Source: Owenweeksia sp965229445 (GTDB lineage Bacteria > Bacteroidota > Bacteroidia > Flavobacteriales > Schleiferiaceae). From it: a DNA stretch of 64,000 nucleotides. Position 1 is the first letter of the stretch. Every line of letters begins with the position of its first letter. This document shows, in pieces, positions 43,986 to 53,440 of this stretch. Under the pieces are notes generated by a model. The model saw only the letters and a program-made list of their open reading frames with translations, was not told the DNA's origin and did no database searches. The translations under genes were made by a program, and so were the position numbers. The stretch lies in the NCBI GenBank assembly GCA_965229445.1, contig OZ245876.1, positions 372,001-436,000 of the forward strand. The letters run 5' to 3'.

Positions 43986-45233
43986 ATGAGAAAACGATTA
44001 ACTGTCCTGGTTTCGCGTTCAGCACTCCTATTATTTTTTGTAGTGACCTCTAGTGCCTTTGGCCAGGTTGAAATTGAGGGTGACGCCGCAAATGGCAAGT
44101 CCTTGTTCAATGCGAACTGTGCTGCTTGCCATAAATTAGATAAGAAGGCTATTGGCCCTGCCCTTGGAGATGTAACCGAGCGTAGAGAAATGGATTGGCT
44201 TCACGCCTGGATAAAAGACAACCAGGCTCTTCGTGAGTCTGGAGACAAAGACGCTATCGCAATTTTTGAAGAGTATAATGGCTCTTTGATGACTGCTTTT
44301 CCTGGTCTGTCTGATCAAGATATAGATGATATTCTTAAATATACTCAGGAAGGGGGCAAGCCTGCTCCTACTGATGTAGCTGAGACCGGAGGAGCGGTAG
44401 CGGTTTCCGACCAGGTAAAAGGCGATAATACTGCTCTGCTGATTGTGCTTTCTGCCATTCTTTTGCTGCTGGTGATACTCCTGGTAAGAGTTAAGAATAC
44501 GCTTAAGCAAATTCAGGATCAGGATACCACCAACATACTTGAAGATGCCAATGCGATCACCCGCACGGCTTTGAAGAATCCTCGAATCATCACCTTATTA
44601 ACCATACTGGTTTCCGTCGTACTCTTGCAACAAGTTTATGCCGGATTAATGGTGGTAGCGGTGTCTGAAGATTATCAGCCTGCACAACCCATAAAGTTTT
44701 CGCATGCCCTTCACGCCGGTGAGAATCAGATCGATTGTAATTACTGTCACTACGGAGCTCGCAAAGGAAAACACTCCAACATTCCATCTGCCAGCGTTTG
44801 TATGAATTGCCATATGCAAGTTCAGGAAGGTCCTAAATATGGAACGGAAGAGATTGCCAAAATCTACGATGCCGTGGGTTGGGATCCGGAAACATATGCT
44901 TATATAGAAAACTACGAAACCAAGCCCATCAAATGGGTGAGGATTCACAACCTGCCAGACTTGGCGTACTTTAATCATGCTCAGCATGTTACTGCCGGAC
45001 AGGTGGAGTGTCAAACTTGTCATGGTCCCATTGAAGAAATGGAAGAAGTATATCAGTATTCTCCCTTAACCATGGGCTGGTGCATCAACTGTCATCGTGA
45101 AACAGAGGTGCAGGTAGAGTCTAATGAGTATTATGCAAATATGCATGAGAAGTTGAAAGAAAAGTATGGAGAGGATGCCAATATTACCGTCGAAATGATT
45201 GGTGGTTTGGAATGCGGTAAGTGCCACTATTAA
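43986..45233 (+). CDS. actA: Alternative complex III subunit ActA, multihaem cytochrome c
   Basis: The protein carries six CxxCH haem-c sites: one in an N-terminal cytochrome c domain (CAACH, C45-H49) after the signal peptide, and five in the C-terminal half (CNYCH, CMNCH, CQTCH, CINCH, CGKCH). Two membrane helices lie between (about residues 146-168 and 200-220). It passes electrons from quinol oxidation in the ActABCDEF complex towards the oxidase. ATG 43986 opens a proper signal peptide, so the upstream ATG 43947 is not used. It overlaps the ORF of actB but not its preferred start. Confidence 0.93.
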   Translation: MRKRLTVLVSRSALLLFFVVTSSAFGQVEIEGDAANGKSLFNANCAACHKLDKKAIGPALGDVTERREMDWLHAWIKDNQALRESGDKDAIAIFEEYNGSLMTAFPGLSDQDIDDILKYTQEGGKPAPTDVAETGGAVAVSDQVKGDNTALLIVLSAILLLLVILLVRVKNTLKQIQDQDTTNILEDANAITRTALKNPRIITLLTILVSVVLLQQVYAGLMVVAVSEDYQPAQPIKFSHALHAGENQIDCNYCHYGARKGKHSNIPSASVCMNCHMQVQEGPKYGTEEIAKIYDAVGWDPETYAYIENYETKPIKWVRIHNLPDLAYFNHAQHVTAGQVECQTCHGPIEEMEEVYQYSPLTMGWCINCHRETEVQVESNEYYANMHEKLKEKYGEDANITVEMIGGLECGKCHY

Positions 45234-45255
45234 TCGAAAAACTTTCCCTGATTAT

Positions 45256-48200
45256 ATGTCTCAAGAGAAAAAATTCTGGAAAGGCTTTGAAGAGCTTGCC
45301 GAAACAGAGGTAGCTCAAAAAATGCGCGCAAATGAATTTGCCGAGGATTTGCCAAGTGCAGACTTTCTGGGCAATGAAGAAGCTCTGGAAAATTCCAATA
45401 CTTCGCGTCGTGACTTTCTTAAGTACGTAGGCTTTTCAACGGCAGCTGCAACTCTTGCTTCGTGTGAGGCGCCAGTAACTAAGTCTATTCCATATGTAAA
45501 TGCACCGGAAGAACTAATTCCAGGCATCGCTAACTATTACGCAACTTCTTACTTTGACGGTAATGATTATGCTTCGGTATTAATTAAAACCAGAGAAGGT
45601 CGTCCCATCAAAGTTGAACCTAATAAAATGGCCAAGGTTAACTCTGCGGCCAATGCTCGAATTCAGGCCTCAGTTCTGAATTTGTATGATTCTACAAGAT
45701 TACAGGCTCCGGTGATTGATGGCGTAAGCAGCGACTGGCAGAGTTTGGATAGTGGTGTAAAGAAAGCTTTGACTGCAGCAGAAGCTGCGGGAAAACAAGT
45801 AGTGGTATTATCCTCTACGATAATAAGCCCTACCACTAAAAAATTAATCTCGGGCTTTGGTAGTGCTTACACCAATTTCCGTCACGTAACTAAAGATGCC
45901 TTTTCTTATTCGGGAAAACTAGACGCCTGGCAGGCATCAACCGGCAAAAGATCAATTCCTTCATTGGATTTGACCAAAACCGATGTAGTGGTTGGTTTTA
46001 ACATTGATTTTCTGGCCGATTATTTGGGTCAGAATCTAGCTGGAGATTACGCGAGTAGACGCAAGCCTGGAAAGGATATGTCTCGCCATTTTCAATTTGA
46101 AACTACCCTGACAAACACCGGTGCTGCAGCTGACAAGCGCTATAAGTTGGCTCCTTCTCAAGTCGGACCAGCAATGATTGCTCTATACAATGAGTTATCA
46201 GGAAATTCACTACCCGGCGCCATTTCCGGTATGGATAAGCAGATTAGCATGGTGGCTTCAGAGCTAAGAAAGGCTGGTAAGAATGGATTGGTGCTTTGCG
46301 GGGGCAATGATGAGAACCTGGAAACTATTTGTATGGCCATCAATCAGACCCTGGGAAATGATGGCACCACCATGCGTTCAGACCGGCCATCCAATTTGCG
46401 TCAAGGCGATGACAAGGCTTTTGCCCAACTCTTATCTGATATGAAATCAGGACAGGTTGGCGTATTACTCATCCATAATCTTAATCCTGGCTATTTGATG
46501 GCCGGTAACGAAGAACTTGCTGCAGCCATGGAAAAAGTGCCAGCAGTAGTTTATTGTTCTCAGAAAGCCGATGAAACGGCCAAATACGCGAAGTTTATCT
46601 GTGCAGAGCACAATTATTTGGAGAGCTGGGGAGATGCTGAACCTGTTAAAGGTCATTTCAGCCTCCAGCAACCCTGTATTCGCCCCTTGTTTAACACGCG
46701 ACAATTTGAAGATTGTCTCATGGCTTGGGCGGGTATGGATGGCAGTTATCATGATTATCTGAAATCCAACTGGTCTGCGAATGGTGGTGATTGGAATACC
46801 GTTGTCCATGACGGGGTGTACCAAATGTCATCTGAAATGAACATGGAAGAAGCAGAATCTGCAGATGATGCTGCTACTGAGGAGAATGGCTCAACTGCGG
46901 TTAACCTAAGGGCCGCGGCGCAGAAAGTATCTGGTAATAACGGTACTGGCTATGAATTGATGTTCTATCAAATGACCAGCATGGGTGTGGGTACTTTGGC
47001 GAACAATCCCTGGTTGCTAGAACTTCCTGATCCGATAAGCCGAATTAGTTGGGACAACTACCTGTGCATGTCTGCGGCTGATGCCATGGAGATGGGTCTG
47101 GATAACAAAGCGGAATCAAATGGTGCCATCAACGGCAATTATGTCAATATTAAAGCAAATGGCCAGTCTGTAACTGTACCGGTATTAATTCAACCCGGAC
47201 AGGCAGCCAAGACGGTAGCTCTGGCCGTAGGTTGGGGTCGCCAGGGAGCAGGTAAAGCAGCAGACAATGTTGGTGTGAATGCTTTTGCCCTGATGAACGG
47301 CAGCCATTCCACGGCAGTAGAAATTGAGAAAGCTGATGGTCTTCATGGGTTTGCCTCGGTGCAACTCGCACATACCATGATGGGACGTAAAATTGTGAAT
47401 GAAACCAGTCTGGATTCATTTCTCAACAATCCTCCATCCAACGCCAGTGGCACCGGTTGGAATCAGGAGATAACCTTTGAAACATTTAAAGGTCCGCTTT
47501 CTACGGAGAAGACTAATCTTTGGGATGACTTTGACCATGAAACCGGTCATATGTGGAATATGTCCATAGATCTCAATCTATGTAATGGATGCGGTGCTTG
47601 TGTAATTGCCTGTCATTCCGAAAACAATGTTCCGGTGGTGGGTAAAGACGAAGTTCGTCGTCATCGCGATATGCACTGGCTCAGAATTGATCGCTACTAT
47701 AGTTCAGATATGAACGAGGAAGTGGCGGCGGAAGAAGGCCTGTCGGGAATTAAGATGTTTGAAAAAATGGAAGAAGCCGGGGAAAATCCTGAAGTTCACT
47801 TCCAACCGGTAATGTGTCAGCATTGTAATCACGCTCCGTGCGAAACGGTGTGTCCGGTTATTGCCACGTCACATAGTGCAGAAGGCTTGAATCACATGGC
47901 CTATAATCGGTGTATTGGTACACGTTACTGTGCTAACAACTGTCCTTACAAGGTTCGTCGCTTTAATTGGTTCCAGTACCACGATGGCAGCAGAGACCAG
48001 TTTGACGTGAATTATGCTATGAATGATGACCTGGGAAGGATGGTTCTTAACCCTGATGTAACCGTGCGTTCACGCGGGGTTATGGAGAAGTGTTCCATGT
48101 GTATTCAGCGCATTCAGTTAGGAAAATTAGAGGCGAAGAAGTCTGGTGAAAAGCTAAAAGACGGCTCGATTCAAACAGCGTGTATGAGCGCTTGTCCAAC

Positions 48201-48345
48201 TGGAGCGATAGTATTTGGAGATGTTAACGACAAAGATAGTGAGGTTTATAAGCTGAAGCAGGATAAACGTATGTATCATCTTCTTGAAGAAGTAGGTACA
48301 CAACCTTCAGTATTCTATCAAACCAAGGTAAAACACAGAGCTTAA
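45256..48345 (+). CDS. actB: Alternative complex III subunit ActB, iron-sulfur/molybdopterin-like protein
   Basis: The 1029-residue subunit has a Tat-type signal with SRRDFLKYVGFS and a lipoprotein-like ASC near residue 72. A long molybdopterin-oxidoreductase-like domain (to ~residue 740) follows, which in this complex binds no molybdenum cofactor. A ferredoxin domain with four clusters ends it: CNGCGACVIAC (from C776), CQHCNHAPCETVC, CIGTRYCANNC and CSMC...CMSAC. ATG 45256 is preferred to upstream in-frame starts that overlap actA. Second gene of the act-cox operon. Confidence 0.94.
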   Translation: MSQEKKFWKGFEELAETEVAQKMRANEFAEDLPSADFLGNEEALENSNTSRRDFLKYVGFSTAAATLASCEAPVTKSIPYVNAPEELIPGIANYYATSYFDGNDYASVLIKTREGRPIKVEPNKMAKVNSAANARIQASVLNLYDSTRLQAPVIDGVSSDWQSLDSGVKKALTAAEAAGKQVVVLSSTIISPTTKKLISGFGSAYTNFRHVTKDAFSYSGKLDAWQASTGKRSIPSLDLTKTDVVVGFNIDFLADYLGQNLAGDYASRRKPGKDMSRHFQFETTLTNTGAAADKRYKLAPSQVGPAMIALYNELSGNSLPGAISGMDKQISMVASELRKAGKNGLVLCGGNDENLETICMAINQTLGNDGTTMRSDRPSNLRQGDDKAFAQLLSDMKSGQVGVLLIHNLNPGYLMAGNEELAAAMEKVPAVVYCSQKADETAKYAKFICAEHNYLESWGDAEPVKGHFSLQQPCIRPLFNTRQFEDCLMAWAGMDGSYHDYLKSNWSANGGDWNTVVHDGVYQMSSEMNMEEAESADDAATEENGSTAVNLRAAAQKVSGNNGTGYELMFYQMTSMGVGTLANNPWLLELPDPISRISWDNYLCMSAADAMEMGLDNKAESNGAINGNYVNIKANGQSVTVPVLIQPGQAAKTVALAVGWGRQGAGKAADNVGVNAFALMNGSHSTAVEIEKADGLHGFASVQLAHTMMGRKIVNETSLDSFLNNPPSNASGTGWNQEITFETFKGPLSTEKTNLWDDFDHETGHMWNMSIDLNLCNGCGACVIACHSENNVPVVGKDEVRRHRDMHWLRIDRYYSSDMNEEVAAEEGLSGIKMFEKMEEAGENPEVHFQPVMCQHCNHAPCETVCPVIATSHSAEGLNHMAYNRCIGTRYCANNCPYKVRRFNWFQYHDGSRDQFDVNYAMNDDLGRMVLNPDVTVRSRGVMEKCSMCIQRIQLGKLEAKKSGEKLKDGSIQTACMSACPTGAIVFGDVNDKDSEVYKLKQDKRMYHLLEEVGTQPSVFYQTKVKHRA

Positions 48346-48362
48346 AATTTTAGAATTGAACT

Positions 48363-49751
48363 ATGCATTACGAAGCTCCTATTAGGGAACCCCTTATCCA
48401 GGGTGATAAATCCTACCACGACATTACGGTAGATGTTGCCCGTCCGGTTGAGACTACGGCTCCCCGCTCCTGGTGGATCGTATTTTCTCTGGCACTACTG
48501 GCCTTTCTTTGGGGTGTGGGTTGCATCCTTTACACCATTGGTGTAGGTATAGGTACCTGGGGTCTTAATAAAACTGTTGGTTGGGCTTGGGATATAACCA
48601 ACTTTGTTTGGTGGGTAGGTATTGGACATGCCGGAACGCTAATCTCAGCTATTCTTCTGCTTTTTCGTCAAAAATGGCGGATGTCCATCAATCGCTCTGC
48701 GGAGGCGATGACCATCTTTTCTGTTATTCAGGCGGCCTTGTTCCCCGGCATTCACATGGGACGTATTTGGTTGGCTTATTTTGTGTTTCCCATTCCCAAT
48801 CAGTTTGGATCCCTTTGGGTGAATTTTAATTCTCCCCTGCTCTGGGACGTATTTGCGATATCAACCTATTTCTCGGTATCTCTGGTGTTCTGGTATGTAG
48901 GTCTGATTCCAGATTTTGCGATGATTCGCGATAGAGCGATAAGACCAGTAACCAAACACATCTATAAGGTGCTGAGTTTTGGCTGGGGCGGAAAGGCCAA
49001 GCATTGGCAACGTTTTGAAGAAGTATCTCTGGTTTTAGCTGGCTTGGCTACGCCGTTGGTACTCTCAGTTCACACAATTGTATCTATGGACTTTGCCACT
49101 TCGGTAATCCCAGGTTGGCACACCCCCATATTCCCACCCTACTTTGTTGCCGGCGCCATCTTTTCTGGATTTGCTATGGTTCAAACTCTGCTGATCATAG
49201 TGCGAAAGGTATTCCGCATGGAACAGTACATTACTATTGGGCACATTGAAATGATGAATATTGTGATTATGCTCACCGGCTCCATTGTGGGTGTAGCTTA
49301 CCTCACAGAATTATTTATCGCCTGGTATAGCGGTGTGGAGTATGAACAATATGCCTTTTTAAATCGTGCTACCGGACCTTATTGGTGGGCTTACTTAAGT
49401 ATGATGACCTGTAATGTTGTTAGTCCACAATTTATGTGGTTCAAGAAGTTACGCCGCAGTCTCATTTTTACCTTCATTATTTCGATAGTGGTTAACATCG
49501 GAATGTGGTTTGAGCGCTTTGTAATTATCGTGACTTCACTGCACAGGGATTATCTGCCTTCATCATGGAGTATGTTCAGCCCTACTTTTGTAGATATTGG
49601 AATATTCATTGGCACCATCGGTTTCTTCTTTGTGCTTTTCCTTCTGTATGCAAGAACCTTCCCGGTTATTGCACAAGCAGAATTGAAGACCATACTGAAG
49701 TCATCAGGTGAGAATTATAAGAAACATCACGAAAATGGCCATGGAGAATAA
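48363..49751 (+). CDS. actC: Alternative complex III subunit ActC, NrfD-like membrane protein
   Basis: The 462-residue protein is an NrfD/PsrC-type quinol-binding subunit with about ten membrane helices, starting after a cytoplasmic N-terminus (PRSWWIVFSLALLAFLWGVG). NrfD markers such as GIGHAGTLISAILL near residue 95 and the HMGRIWL histidine near residue 130 are visible. It takes part in quinol oxidation. The stop overlaps actD. Confidence 0.94.
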   Translation: MHYEAPIREPLIQGDKSYHDITVDVARPVETTAPRSWWIVFSLALLAFLWGVGCILYTIGVGIGTWGLNKTVGWAWDITNFVWWVGIGHAGTLISAILLLFRQKWRMSINRSAEAMTIFSVIQAALFPGIHMGRIWLAYFVFPIPNQFGSLWVNFNSPLLWDVFAISTYFSVSLVFWYVGLIPDFAMIRDRAIRPVTKHIYKVLSFGWGGKAKHWQRFEEVSLVLAGLATPLVLSVHTIVSMDFATSVIPGWHTPIFPPYFVAGAIFSGFAMVQTLLIIVRKVFRMEQYITIGHIEMMNIVIMLTGSIVGVAYLTELFIAWYSGVEYEQYAFLNRATGPYWWAYLSMMTCNVVSPQFMWFKKLRRSLIFTFIISIVVNIGMWFERFVIIVTSLHRDYLPSSWSMFSPTFVDIGIFIGTIGFFFVLFLLYARTFPVIAQAELKTILKSSGENYKKHHENGHGE

Positions 49752-50286
49752 ACACATCATCAGTGCGCTGTACGACGATGACGACGTACTCTTAAAGGGC
49801 ATCAAAGACATACGGGCAAAGGGATATAAAATTGCTGAGGTTTACTCACCATTTCCTGTGCACGGACTGGATACAGCCATGGGTCTTAAGCGTACCAGAA
49901 TTGCTATAGCAGCCTTTCTCTACGGTTGTTTAGGTCTGGCCACTGCCATTAGTCTGACCTACGGCATGATGATCGTAGATTGGCCGAATAATATTGGTGG
50001 GAAGCCCAGCTTTACCTGGGGTGAGAATATGCCTGCCTTCGTCCCCATTATGTTTGAGCTTACGGTATTCTTTGCCGCACACCTTATGGTATGGACATTT
50101 TTCGTTCGTAACGGTCTTTACCCCGGAAGAAAAAGGATGAATCCTGACGTACGTACTACCGATGACAAGTTTTTGGTTGAAGTTGAGTACTCTGGTGACG
50201 GGGGTACCGAGCTAACTGAACTATTACAAAACAGCGGAGCTATTGAAATCAATGCTTCAGAAAAACAAGAACCTGTACATGCATAG
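49741..50286 (+). CDS. actD: Alternative complex III subunit ActD (DUF3341)
   Basis: The 181-residue protein fits DUF3341: a soluble N-terminal part (ALYDDDDVLLKGI, YSPFPVHGLD) and two membrane helices (about 55-80 and 105-130). It is the small structural subunit of alternative complex III. ATG 49741 overlaps the actC stop by 11 bases; ATG 49735 is also possible. Confidence 0.92.
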   Translation: MENKHIISALYDDDDVLLKGIKDIRAKGYKIAEVYSPFPVHGLDTAMGLKRTRIAIAAFLYGCLGLATAISLTYGMMIVDWPNNIGGKPSFTWGENMPAFVPIMFELTVFFAAHLMVWTFFVRNGLYPGRKRMNPDVRTTDDKFLVEVEYSGDGGTELTELLQNSGAIEINASEKQEPVHA

Positions 50287-50905
50287 CACAAAGAAATTCT
50301 TGCCCATACTTCTGCTTGGCGTGCTGATCAGCGCGTGTAACAGCGAGCAGTCACCAGGATATGAATATATGCCAGACATGTATCGTACTCCTCATATCAA
50401 AGCTTTTGAGGCTTATGATGTGGTTAATGCAGATAGCTTATCGGCACTTCATCCACCGGCAGGAACCATACCGCGCGGTTTTGCCAGCTATGAAAAATTC
50501 CCAAATACACCTGATGGATATGAAATGGCCAAGGCCAACATGCAAATACCTGCATCTATCATGTCTGATTCTATGAACCTTGAAGAGGGTGCGAAATTAT
50601 ATGAGATTTTCTGTACACAATGTCACGGAGACAAAGGTGATGGTGTGGGGGTGCTGGTGAAGAACGAAAAGTTTCTGGGCGTGCCATCCTACGCAGATCG
50701 CGACATTACTTTTGGCAGTATTTTCCATGTAGTTACCTACGGAAAAGGGGTTATGGGATCTCATGCAGCACAGCTTACTCCTGATGAGCGCTGGCAGATT
50801 GCCATGTACGTGATGGATTTAAGAAAGTCTCTTGTTGGTGATGATGAAATGGAAGAACCTGAAGCAGATGTGGAAGGTGAAGTAGCAATGAACGATCAAC
50901 AGTAA
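50279..50905 (+). CDS. actE: Alternative complex III subunit ActE, monohaem cytochrome c lipoprotein
   Basis: The 208-residue protein has a lipobox ending LISAC and one haem-c site CTQCH near residue 115, with GDGVGV after it and methionine MGSHAAQL as likely axial ligand. It is the membrane-anchored cytochrome of the complex. An acidic tail ends the protein. ATG 50279 overlaps the actD stop by 8 bases. Confidence 0.93.
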   Translation: MHSTKKFLPILLLGVLISACNSEQSPGYEYMPDMYRTPHIKAFEAYDVVNADSLSALHPPAGTIPRGFASYEKFPNTPDGYEMAKANMQIPASIMSDSMNLEEGAKLYEIFCTQCHGDKGDGVGVLVKNEKFLGVPSYADRDITFGSIFHVVTYGKGVMGSHAAQLTPDERWQIAMYVMDLRKSLVGDDEMEEPEADVEGEVAMNDQQ

Positions 50906-50926
50906 AATTATTAATAGGCACAAGTA

Positions 50927-52342
50927 ATGTTCGAATTCAAAGGCAGACTTAAAACCTTATCGATTATCCTGATGCTGATCGGTGTTGTATCAGTTGCGGT
51001 CAGTTTTCTTGGCGGCGGGGAACATCATGCAGAGGATCATGGCGATCATCATGCTACAGAGACTCATGCAGAAGATGGGCATCACGATGCCTCTCATGAA
51101 TATGGTGATGTTTCAGTTTATGCTGAGGAGGAACCTTATCATGATTATCATATTGGAGCATCCAGAGCAATCCCCGAGAATAATCACTTTCATCAAACCA
51201 AAGATATTCAGCCGGATGCCGAATTATTACATCACCAACAAGAAAACCTACCCTGGTCAAATCTAATGGTGAGTACTTTCTTTTTCCTGGCGATTGCTCT
51301 TGGAGCTTTGTTCTTTCTAGCGGTACAATATGCAGCTCAGGTTGGTTGGTCCGCGGTACTTTTAAGAGTAATGGAAGCGGTGAGTAGCTTTTTGTGGATT
51401 CCAGTATTGTTATTATTTGTAATTATAATTACTGGAATATATCATATTGGTGGAAACCATATTTGGCACTGGATGGCAGAAGGAATTATGGATGAAGGCA
51501 GCGAGCATTATGATGCCATTATTGCAGGTAAACAAGCTTATCTGAATAGTGGATTCTTCATTTTGCGTTCTGTGGTATATGTGCTTGGTTGGCTAGGGGC
51601 CGGGTGGTTACTTCGCCGCATGGCCGTCAAAATGGATTCCGGTTCGGTAAACGCCAATAAGCAATGGAAGAAAATGAGAAATCTCTCAGCAGGTTTTCTG
51701 GTCTTCTTTGCCATAACCTCTTCAACGAGCGCATGGGATTGGATTATGAGTATTGATACACATTGGTTCAGCACCCTCTTCGGATGGTATACTTTCGCGA
51801 CGATGTTTGTAAGTGCCCTTACGGCTATCACTCTGATTACGGTTTACCTGAAGAAGGAAGGCTATTTGCCGGATGTTAATATGAGCCACATTCACGACAT
51901 GGGTAAATTCATGTTTGCCTTTTCCGTTTTCTGGACCTACTTGTGGTTTTCTCAGTTTATGTTGATTTGGTATAGCAATATTCCAGAAGAAGTTACCTAC
52001 TATATGGCGCGTTTTGGTGAGTATAAAGGCATTTTCTTCACCATGGTTGCATTAAACTTCTTGTTCCCTATCCTTGTTCTTATGAGCAGAGATGCTAAGA
52101 GAAACTTTGGCTTTCTATTGGTAACGGGACTTATCATATTATTTGGACACTGGCTGGATGTTTTTATCATGGTAATGCCAGGAACCGTTGGTGGTCTATG
52201 GACGCTCGGTCTGGTGCAAATAGGAACTTTGCTTGGATTTGCCGGACTGTTTATGTTTGTTGTCTTTAGTGCATTATCGAGGAAGCCTTTAGAATTAAAG
52301 AGCCATCCTATGTACGTTGAAAGTACGCATCATCATATATAA
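50927..52342 (+). CDS. actF: Alternative complex III subunit ActF, with His-rich loop
   Basis: The 471-residue protein is the second membrane subunit (NrfD-like, about ten helices). Helix 1 (about residues 8-30) is followed by a 75-residue extracytoplasmic loop with 15 histidines between residues 33 and 103, many in HH or HxxxH pairs with Asp and Glu (for example GEHHAEDHGDHH). The rest is typical of ActF (PWSNLMVSTFFFLA, IWHWMAEG). The His-rich loop may bind metal. Confidence 0.93.
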   Translation: MFEFKGRLKTLSIILMLIGVVSVAVSFLGGGEHHAEDHGDHHATETHAEDGHHDASHEYGDVSVYAEEEPYHDYHIGASRAIPENNHFHQTKDIQPDAELLHHQQENLPWSNLMVSTFFFLAIALGALFFLAVQYAAQVGWSAVLLRVMEAVSSFLWIPVLLLFVIIITGIYHIGGNHIWHWMAEGIMDEGSEHYDAIIAGKQAYLNSGFFILRSVVYVLGWLGAGWLLRRMAVKMDSGSVNANKQWKKMRNLSAGFLVFFAITSSTSAWDWIMSIDTHWFSTLFGWYTFATMFVSALTAITLITVYLKKEGYLPDVNMSHIHDMGKFMFAFSVFWTYLWFSQFMLIWYSNIPEEVTYYMARFGEYKGIFFTMVALNFLFPILVLMSRDAKRNFGFLLVTGLIILFGHWLDVFIMVMPGTVGGLWTLGLVQIGTLLGFAGLFMFVVFSALSRKPLELKSHPMYVESTHHHI

Positions 52343-52363
52343 TAATATTAGAGAAAGGAACTA

Positions 52364-53410
52364 ATGGAAACTTTTCTGATCATACTTATTGTCATTCTTG
52401 CGGTGATTGTTATTGCCCAGGCCGTAAGGGTTTTTGAGCTTACCAGTTCAATCAAAGGTGATGCATCGAAAGAAACCGAAATAACGGATAAGGACAATCA
52501 AACTCAGGGGATACTCCTGTTAGTTTGGATGTTTATCATGCTGGGCAGCTTTGCCTGGATGATGATTGATTACGGCAGGGTGTTGTTACCCGAAGCATCA
52601 TCGATTCATGGTTTGAAGATTGATAACCTGATGATGGTATCCATGGGGCTGATAATTGTTGCGTTTGTTATTACCCAGCCACTTCTATTTGGCTTTGCCT
52701 ATCAATTTAGAGGTAAGAAGAATCGCAAGGCCACCTATATGGAGCATAACAATCGTCTGGAGTTTATCTGGACCATTGTGCCCGCCATTGTTTTGGCCGG
52801 TTTAATCATCTATGGCCTGGCCACCTGGAGCGAAATTATGGGGCCATCTATGGCTTCTTCCGAGGATGGTGAAGATCCTTTGATAGTAGAAATTTATGCC
52901 AAACAATTTGGTTGGACCGCCAGATATGCCGGTGAAGACAATCAATTGGGATATGCCCATGTAAGAATGATAGGGGGGACCAACGTTCTCGGACTTGATG
53001 TGGACGACGAGAATTCCTTCGATGACATCATCACTAGTGAATTGCACCTTCCGGTGGATAGGGAGGTGATCTTTTACTTCCGCAGTCAAGATGTGATTCA
53101 CTCTGCTTACTTACCTCACTTTAGAGTGCAGATGAATGTAGTGCCAGGTACGGAGACCATGTTTAGATTTACACCCACCGTAACCACGGCCGATATGAGG
53201 AAGGTAGAAAGAATTAAAAATCAAACGGATAGGATAAATGTGATCAGAGCAAACAATGGAGACGATCCCCATGAGTTTGATTATATCCTCCTATGCAACA
53301 AAATTTGTGGTTCCGCTCACTATAATATGCAAATGAAAGTGGTTGTGGAAACAGCCGAGGAATATGACAGATGGTTAGCTGAACAGAAGTCATTTGCGGA
53401 ATCATTATAA
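52364..53410 (+). CDS. coxB: Cytochrome c oxidase subunit II
   Basis: The 348-residue subunit has three hydrophobic helices (at the N-terminus, about 50-70 and 85-110) and a C-terminal CuA domain. CuA ligands are visible: HSAYLPH (first His), and CNKICGSAHYNMQM with C-x3-C, His and Met. The CxExC glutamate is replaced by lysine, as seen in many Bacteroidota. It accepts electrons from cytochrome c. The segment KNQTDRINVIRANNGDD is a loop insertion before the CuA cysteines. Confidence 0.95.
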   Translation: METFLIILIVILAVIVIAQAVRVFELTSSIKGDASKETEITDKDNQTQGILLLVWMFIMLGSFAWMMIDYGRVLLPEASSIHGLKIDNLMMVSMGLIIVAFVITQPLLFGFAYQFRGKKNRKATYMEHNNRLEFIWTIVPAIVLAGLIIYGLATWSEIMGPSMASSEDGEDPLIVEIYAKQFGWTARYAGEDNQLGYAHVRMIGGTNVLGLDVDDENSFDDIITSELHLPVDREVIFYFRSQDVIHSAYLPHFRVQMNVVPGTETMFRFTPTVTTADMRKVERIKNQTDRINVIRANNGDDPHEFDYILLCNKICGSAHYNMQMKVVVETAEEYDRWLAEQKSFAESL

Positions 53411-53440
53411 AACCTACAGAATAACGTTGATATTGATATT

